DNA of 64,000 nt. Source: Tautonia sp040717455 (lineage in GTDB: Bacteria > Planctomycetota > Planctomycetia > Isosphaerales > Isosphaeraceae). The notes beneath the pieces were generated by a model. That model saw only the letters and a program-made list of their open reading frames with translations. It was not told the origin of the DNA and made no database searches. The stretch is from contig NZ_JBFEFH010000010.1 of the NCBI RefSeq assembly GCF_040717455.1, positions 1 to 64,000 of the forward strand. Direction: 5' to 3'. Positions 60,609-64,000 of this stretch are shown one piece after another. Made by a program: the position numbers and the translations under genes. Within the stretch, counting starts at the first letter, position 1, and every line of letters begins with the position of its first letter.

Positions 60609-61151
60609 ATGAATTCTCAGCCACCTGCGACTGTCCGAAACCGCAAGAGGTCCCTTGCTGGGCTCCTTGCCTGCATCGCAGCCATGGCCTTGGCCGCCGA
60701 CTGGTTTCGCATCAGAGCGGCACAGGACCCCCTCAGCGCCTTCGCGATGCTGATCGGCTTCATCCTGGCGTCTGCGATCGTGTGCATGCGAAGCCCGTCC
60801 CTCATGATGGCCTCAGTTCGCCTGGCCGTAGGTTCGGCGCTCCTCTTGGCGTGGGCGTGGGCCGCCTCGATTCCCCGACTCCCGGTCCCCGGTTGGCGGT
60901 ATGGCACCTTCTGCCTATGGCTCGCGTATTGGTGGGGCGCGACGGTCGCGCTGCCGCTCCTGTTGGTACGCTTCCTCGATCGAATGTCTGCCCGAAGCTG
61001 GAGTGCCGGGTTGATCCGCACCTTGAGGCAAATCCCGGCCGGCTTCCTGATCCTCATCCTGACGATCCTTCTCTGGCTCTTAATCGGGTTCATCGTCGAT
61101 CAGGTGGTCCCCGTCTTCTTTCCCAGCCCTCCGCCCCCCCCCATCACCTAA
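60609..61151 (+). CDS. Small integral membrane protein, 180 aa
   Basis: 180 residues with four or five hydrophobic helices (about 18-33, 44-60, 68-85, 102-122 and 145-168), and a Pro-rich C-terminus. Not recognised. Codon use is somewhat lower in GC than the neighbours. It sits between two MITE-like copies, so it may have been moved or framed by them; the copies lie in the same orientation. Confidence 0.7.
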   Translation: MNSQPPATVRNRKRSLAGLLACIAAMALAADWFRIRAAQDPLSAFAMLIGFILASAIVCMRSPSLMMASVRLAVGSALLLAWAWAASIPRLPVPGWRYGTFCLWLAYWWGATVALPLLLVRFLDRMSARSWSAGLIRTLRQIPAGFLILILTILLWLLIGFIVDQVVPVFFPSPPPPPIT

Positions 61152-61156
61152 CCTCG

Positions 61157-61319
61157 CGCGGGGTGGCCCGGACAACGGCACGTTGTCCGGGTCGCGAAGC
61201 GACACGAGGTGTTCCGCTCAAGCATGGCTTGAATGACTGGCGCGGCATCAGCTGTAACCTCTTGCGGCTTCGCCGCCCGGACAACGTGCCGTTGTTGCCG
61301 TTGTCCGGGCCACCCCGCG
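61157..61319. mobile_element. MITE-like element, copy 2 (163 nt)
   Basis: Near copy of 60396-60549: the first 61 nt are identical, the interior differs at about ten positions, and a 9-nt repeat (GTTGCCGTT-like) lengthens the right end. The terminal inverted repeats are kept. It begins 5 nt after the stop codon of 60609-61151, the same placement as copy 1. Confidence 0.78.
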
Positions 61320-61357
61320 GGCTAGAGCCTCGAACGCTACGCCTTGCGATCCGAACC

Positions 61358-61390
61358 CCGCCCCCTCTCCCCGCGAACGGGGCGAGGGAG
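61358..61390. repeat. CTCTCCCC palindromic element, third locus
   Basis: A single CCCTCTCCCCGCGAACGGGG palindrome with flanking G-rich arm, of the family seen at 8824-8997 and 34425-34612. It lies between the second MITE-like copy and the end of the RraA-family gene. Confidence 0.6.
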
Positions 61391-61506
61391 CCGGAATTCA
61401 ACCCTTGCCTCCGCAATGCGCTCATCCCTCGAATTGGGGCCGGCCACTTCTTCCGAGGAGGAGGGGACCGAGGTCATCGCTCAATCGACTGCAAGGGATC
61501 TGGCTC

Positions 61507-62211
61507 TCACTCCCGGATCTTGTTCTTCATTTCCGCGCGGAGCTGGATGTAGCGCTCCAGGTCGAAATCGGCGCTGCGGCAGTGTTCGAGCAGGGGGCGT
61601 TCCAGGGCTTCGACCTGGGCGCAGGCGTCGGCGAGGCGGTCGGCGACCTCGGCGGGGATGATGCAGACGCCGTGCTTGTCGGCGTGGATCAGGTCGCCGG
61701 GCTTGATCTCGACGCCGGCGATCGTCACCGGCTTGCCGAAATCGACCAGCCGAACGTACGCGTGGCTCACGCACGGATTGAGGCCGAAGAGCTGGAAGCC
61801 GAGCCCCTCGACCTCGTCCAGGTCGCGCGGGCAGCCGTCGGTGATGTGGCCGACGCAGCCGAGCTTCTGGTGGATCGTCGCGTTCACCTCGCCGAACTGG
61901 GCGCCGAGGCCCGGCTCGTCGTCCAGGTCCTGGCCGATCGCCACCTTCGGCCCCGGCTGGCTCGCGACGTAGCGCAGGTAATCGGCGTTCAGATCCGGGC
62001 TCGGGTTCGGGTCGTGCGAGGCCCTCGTCTGCGAGGTGACGGCATAGCCGACCATCACCCCCAGGTTCGGCGTCAGGCTCCGAATCCGGTGCGGCAGGTA
62101 GCCGACGTGCCTCGGGCGGACATTGAAGACCTCGATGGCGTTGGAGATCGTCGGCGTGTTGTAGGCCCTGAGCCGCTCGATGGCCTCAGGGTTCAGGCAG
62201 GTGTAGGACAT
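61507..62211 (-). CDS. RraA family protein (HMG/CHA aldolase type)
   Basis: 234 residues of the RraA superfamily. The core motif GHITDGCPRDLDEVEGLGFQ (G-x3-DG-x2-RD) and the metal-binding GDLIHADKHGV are present. Members are class II aldolases for 4-hydroxy-4-methyl-2-oxoglutarate or oxaloacetate decarboxylases, or RNase E regulators (the E. coli RraA). With an N-terminal extension of about 35 residues this is closer to the aldolase-like forms. Alone on the minus strand; the enzyme role is inference. Confidence 0.88.
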   Translation of the reverse strand: MSYTCLNPEAIERLRAYNTPTISNAIEVFNVRPRHVGYLPHRIRSLTPNLGVMVGYAVTSQTRASHDPNPSPDLNADYLRYVASQPGPKVAIGQDLDDEPGLGAQFGEVNATIHQKLGCVGHITDGCPRDLDEVEGLGFQLFGLNPCVSHAYVRLVDFGKPVTIAGVEIKPGDLIHADKHGVCIIPAEVADRLADACAQVEALERPLLEHCRSADFDLERYIQLRAEMKNKIRE

Positions 62212-62491
62212 CGGTGGGGCGTACTCCCTCGGGGCAGGATTTCGGCCGGGATTCGGGTCGATTGCGGCAGTCTAGCACCCCGGCCCGTCCAGAGCCAGCC
62301 GCACGGCTTCGGCCAGGCCCGCCAGGGGGTTTGACCTGGCATCTCAACGCCGTGAGGCAGCCTCACACGCGGCGCGAGGGAAACCGCGGCCTCCGTCCCC
62401 CTCCCTTTCCTCTCTTTATTTTGAATTTCTCTTCTCCGCGTTTCTGCGCGCGGTCCCCTCCCCCCATCGACCCGCCCTACCGTCGGTCGAA

Positions 62492-62815
62492 TCAGGCCCC
62501 CTGGGAATCGAGCACGGCGGGCGGCTCCCCCTCGCCCCGCGTCCAGGGCTTCGCCGGCCCCGATCGCCAGGCGAAGCCCCCGAGCGGGAGATCGGCCAGT
62601 TCGATCAGGCTCGGGTCGAACTGCGCCATCTCTCCCAGCGAGACGACCCGGGCGTCCTCCTCGAAGACGTGCTCGCCGTCGAGGAACTGCCAGGCCCCGT
62701 CATCGTCGTCGTGCGTGACGAGCAGGACGGGGGCCTCGCCGTCGAGGATGCGGTCGATCGTAAAGACGGCCGTCTCGGGAGGATCGGCGAAGGGCCATTG
62801 CGTGTCGGCTGTCAT
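62492..62815 (-). CDS. Small conserved hypothetical protein, 107 aa
   Basis: 107 residues from the start at 62815; the frame upstream is low-complexity. A tidy cytosolic-looking sequence (VLLVTHDDDDGAWQFLDGEH, ARVVSLGEMAQFDPSLIELA, DLPLGGFAWR). The DLPLG and WQFLDG blocks look like a conserved family found beside other small proteins, possibly immunity- or regulation-like, but I cannot name it with confidence. Confidence 0.7.
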   Translation of the reverse strand: MTADTQWPFADPPETAVFTIDRILDGEAPVLLVTHDDDDGAWQFLDGEHVFEEDARVVSLGEMAQFDPSLIELADLPLGGFAWRSGPAKPWTRGEGEPPAVLDSQGA

Positions 62816-62986
62816 GTCCGAAATCACCGGGACGAGGGGTGGGGAACGTCGCGCAGGCTCGGGCGCGATCAGCCAGTCTGTCCGGAAGAACCGGGAGCCC
62901 AACGATTCTCCCGAACAGTTTCGACTGGCCAAGGCTGGACCACAAGGCTACGATTCAAGAGGAAGTTCATTCGCTCTTCACACGGA

Positions 62987-63199
62987 ATGAGTCTCGTGAA
63001 CGCCGAAGCCATCAGTCCCGAGGAGCAGATTCGCCGCGTCGCGCGGGTCCTGCTCTCGATGTCGAACCCGCCCGCGGCGGGCGAATCTCCGGCGACTCGC
63101 CCCGACCTGCGAGGCCTGATCGAGATGATCGAGCGGCACCTCGAAGGGGATTTGCCCCCCCTGCCCGCTCAACCCGCCGGCCCGTCGGCCCACGACTGA
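62987..63199 (+). CDS. Small hypothetical protein, 70 aa
   Basis: 70 residues from the ATG at 62987. The first half is a helix-forming stretch (EEQIRRVARVLLSMS), the second is another short helix and a Pro-rich tail. No family recognised. The upstream AGGAAG stretch (about 62960) is somewhat far for a ribosome binding site, so this call is tentative. Confidence 0.45.
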   Translation: MSLVNAEAISPEEQIRRVARVLLSMSNPPAAGESPATRPDLRGLIEMIERHLEGDLPPLPAQPAGPSAHD

Positions 63200-63243
63200 C
63201 CGCAGGCCGACCGCTCGGCACGGCTCGGCTCCCCCCGAATCCG

Positions 63244-64000
63244 TCACGAGGACGATTCGGCCAGTTCCTTGAGCCGTCGAATCAACGCCACGGCGGCCGA
63301 CGGATCGATCGCCGCGGGGTCCACCTCGCGCAGCTCGTCGATCATCGGGTCGGGCAGCGCCGCGAACAGGCTCTCCTGCATCCCCCGTCCGGTCTTGACC
63401 TTGCGCGGATCCGGGCCATCCATCGCGCCGGGAGCGACCTCACTCGCGGTTGCACCCCCCTGGCCGTCGATCTGCTCGGTCCCGTGGTGCCGCTCCAGGT
63501 ACGCCAGGATCGTCCGGGCCCGATCGAGGACCGACCCCGGCACCCCCGCCAATCGGGCGACATGAATCCCGTAGCTCTGGTCGGCCCCCCCGGGGACGAT
63601 CCGGTGGAGGAAGACGACCTCGCCGTCGCGCTCCCGGACCGCGACGTTGCAATTCCGCAACCTCGGCCGCGACTGCTCCAGGTCGACCAGCTCGTGATAG
63701 TGCGTGGCGAACAGGGTCCGGCACCCGACCGCGTCGTGCAGGTGCTCGGCGATCGCCCAGGCGAGCGAGACGCCGTCGAACGTGCTCGTCCCCCGGCCGA
63801 TCTCGTCGAGGATCACCAGCGACTGCCCGGTCGCGTTGTTCAGGATATTCGCCGTCTCGGTCATCTCGACCATGAACGTGCTCTGCCCCCGGCTCAGCTC
63901 GTCGGTCGCGCCCACTCGGGCAAAAACCCGATCGACCACGCCGAGCCTCGCCGCCTTCGCCGGCACGAAGCTGCCCATCTGGGCGAGAATGCCGATCAGG
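63244..64000 (-). CDS. mutS: DNA mismatch repair protein MutS, C-terminal part (runs off the window)
   Basis: About 251 residues of the ATPase domain and tail are visible; the rest lies beyond 64000. The Walker A region is near the edge or outside. Seen here: MGSFVPAKAARLGVVDRVFA, the ATPase STFMVEMTETANILNNAT, Walker B as VILDEIGRGTSTFDG, the FATHYHEL motif and the helix-turn-helix-like end (GIHVARLAGVPGSVLDRARTIL). MutS finds mismatches and starts methyl-independent repair. The frame is open to the window edge (a codon for Leu starts at 63999), so the gene is partial. Confidence 0.97.
   Translation of the reverse strand, partial: LIGILAQMGSFVPAKAARLGVVDRVFARVGATDELSRGQSTFMVEMTETANILNNATGQSLVILDEIGRGTSTFDGVSLAWAIAEHLHDAVGCRTLFATHYHELVDLEQSRPRLRNCNVAVRERDGEVVFLHRIVPGGADQSYGIHVARLAGVPGSVLDRARTILAYLERHHGTEQIDGQGGATASEVAPGAMDGPDPRKVKTGRGMQESLFAALPDPMIDELREVDPAAIDPSAAVALIRRLKELAESSS

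Noticed and set aside
60396..61319. Target-site duplication around the MITE-like copies
   Set aside because: The flanks of each copy were compared and no convincing direct repeat was found.
1..64000. tRNA, rRNA, CRISPR arrays, transposases, prophage genes
   Set aside because: Looked for in both strands by motif and repeat pattern; no cloverleaf, regular spaced repeat or transposase domain was recognised.

Overview
The window is a 64 kb piece of a high-GC planctomycete chromosome, most like the Isosphaeraceae/Gemmatales. The evidence is the set of paralogous families that mark this phylum: two DUF1501 proteins, a DUF1552 and DUF1587-1595-1592-1588-1585 pair, a DUF1559 pseudopilin-like protein, a PmoA-like DUF6807 protein, ThuA and Tat-exported Gfo/Idh/MocA proteins, a PEP-CTERM protein, FG-GAP repeat proteins and zinc-ribbon or beta-helix Ser/Thr kinases. 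No rRNA, tRNA, CRISPR array, transposase or phage gene was found. Short palindromic repeat elements are abundant between genes.

Layout. 0.1-3.5 kb: Ser/Thr kinase, BON-SRPBCC membrane protein, small conserved protein. 3.7-6.8 kb: two DUF1501 genes on the minus strand. 7.3-8.8 kb: HlyD-type membrane fusion protein. 9-13.2 kb: DUF1592-type cytochrome followed by DUF1552. 13.3-15.2 kb: DUF6807 gene overlapping a secreted protein gene. 15.8-18.2 kb: Gfo/Idh/MocA plus ThuA, divergent from a Tat-exported alpha/beta hydrolase (18.4-20.5 kb). 20.8-23.7 kb: methyltransferase, Ig-like protein, an unusual circularly permuted ACP-like protein and a type II toxin-antitoxin pair. 23.9-29.3 kb: hydrolase, PEP-CTERM protein, thioredoxin/PDZ/haem protein, a remnant of the PEP-CTERM gene, AIM24-like protein and a small membrane protein. 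29.7-34 kb: a 1438-residue kinase with a large repetitive C-terminal region. 34.7-37.9 kb: dxr and an RseP-like site-2 protease. 38.1-40.9 kb: DUF1559, a lipoprotein and a PepSY membrane protein. 41.2-47.5 kb: SGNH hydrolase, FG-GAP protein, Gly/Tyr-rich protein, small protein, oxidoreductase. 47.6-48.4 kb: HigBA-type module with a visible operator. 48.5-49.3 kb: FAH-family enzyme.

49.5-57.5 kb is the most coherent functional block: ketosynthase, ACP, LpxL-like acyltransferase, PLP aminotransferase, LptF-like and LptG-like permeases all on the plus strand, facing a second ketosynthase on the minus strand. This suggests acyl-chain synthesis, lipid acylation and export to the outer membrane. 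57.9-64 kb holds an aspartate-type aminotransferase, several small secreted or membrane proteins, two near-identical MITE-like elements each just after a stop codon, an RraA-family protein and the C-terminal part of mutS, which runs off the end.

The best candidates for something not described are the permuted ACP with no serine, the paired MITE-like elements and the ketosynthase-ACP-acyltransferase-aminotransferase-LptFG block. Start codons upstream of the chosen ones are usually open because of the high GC content; where the start was moved, the reason is given.
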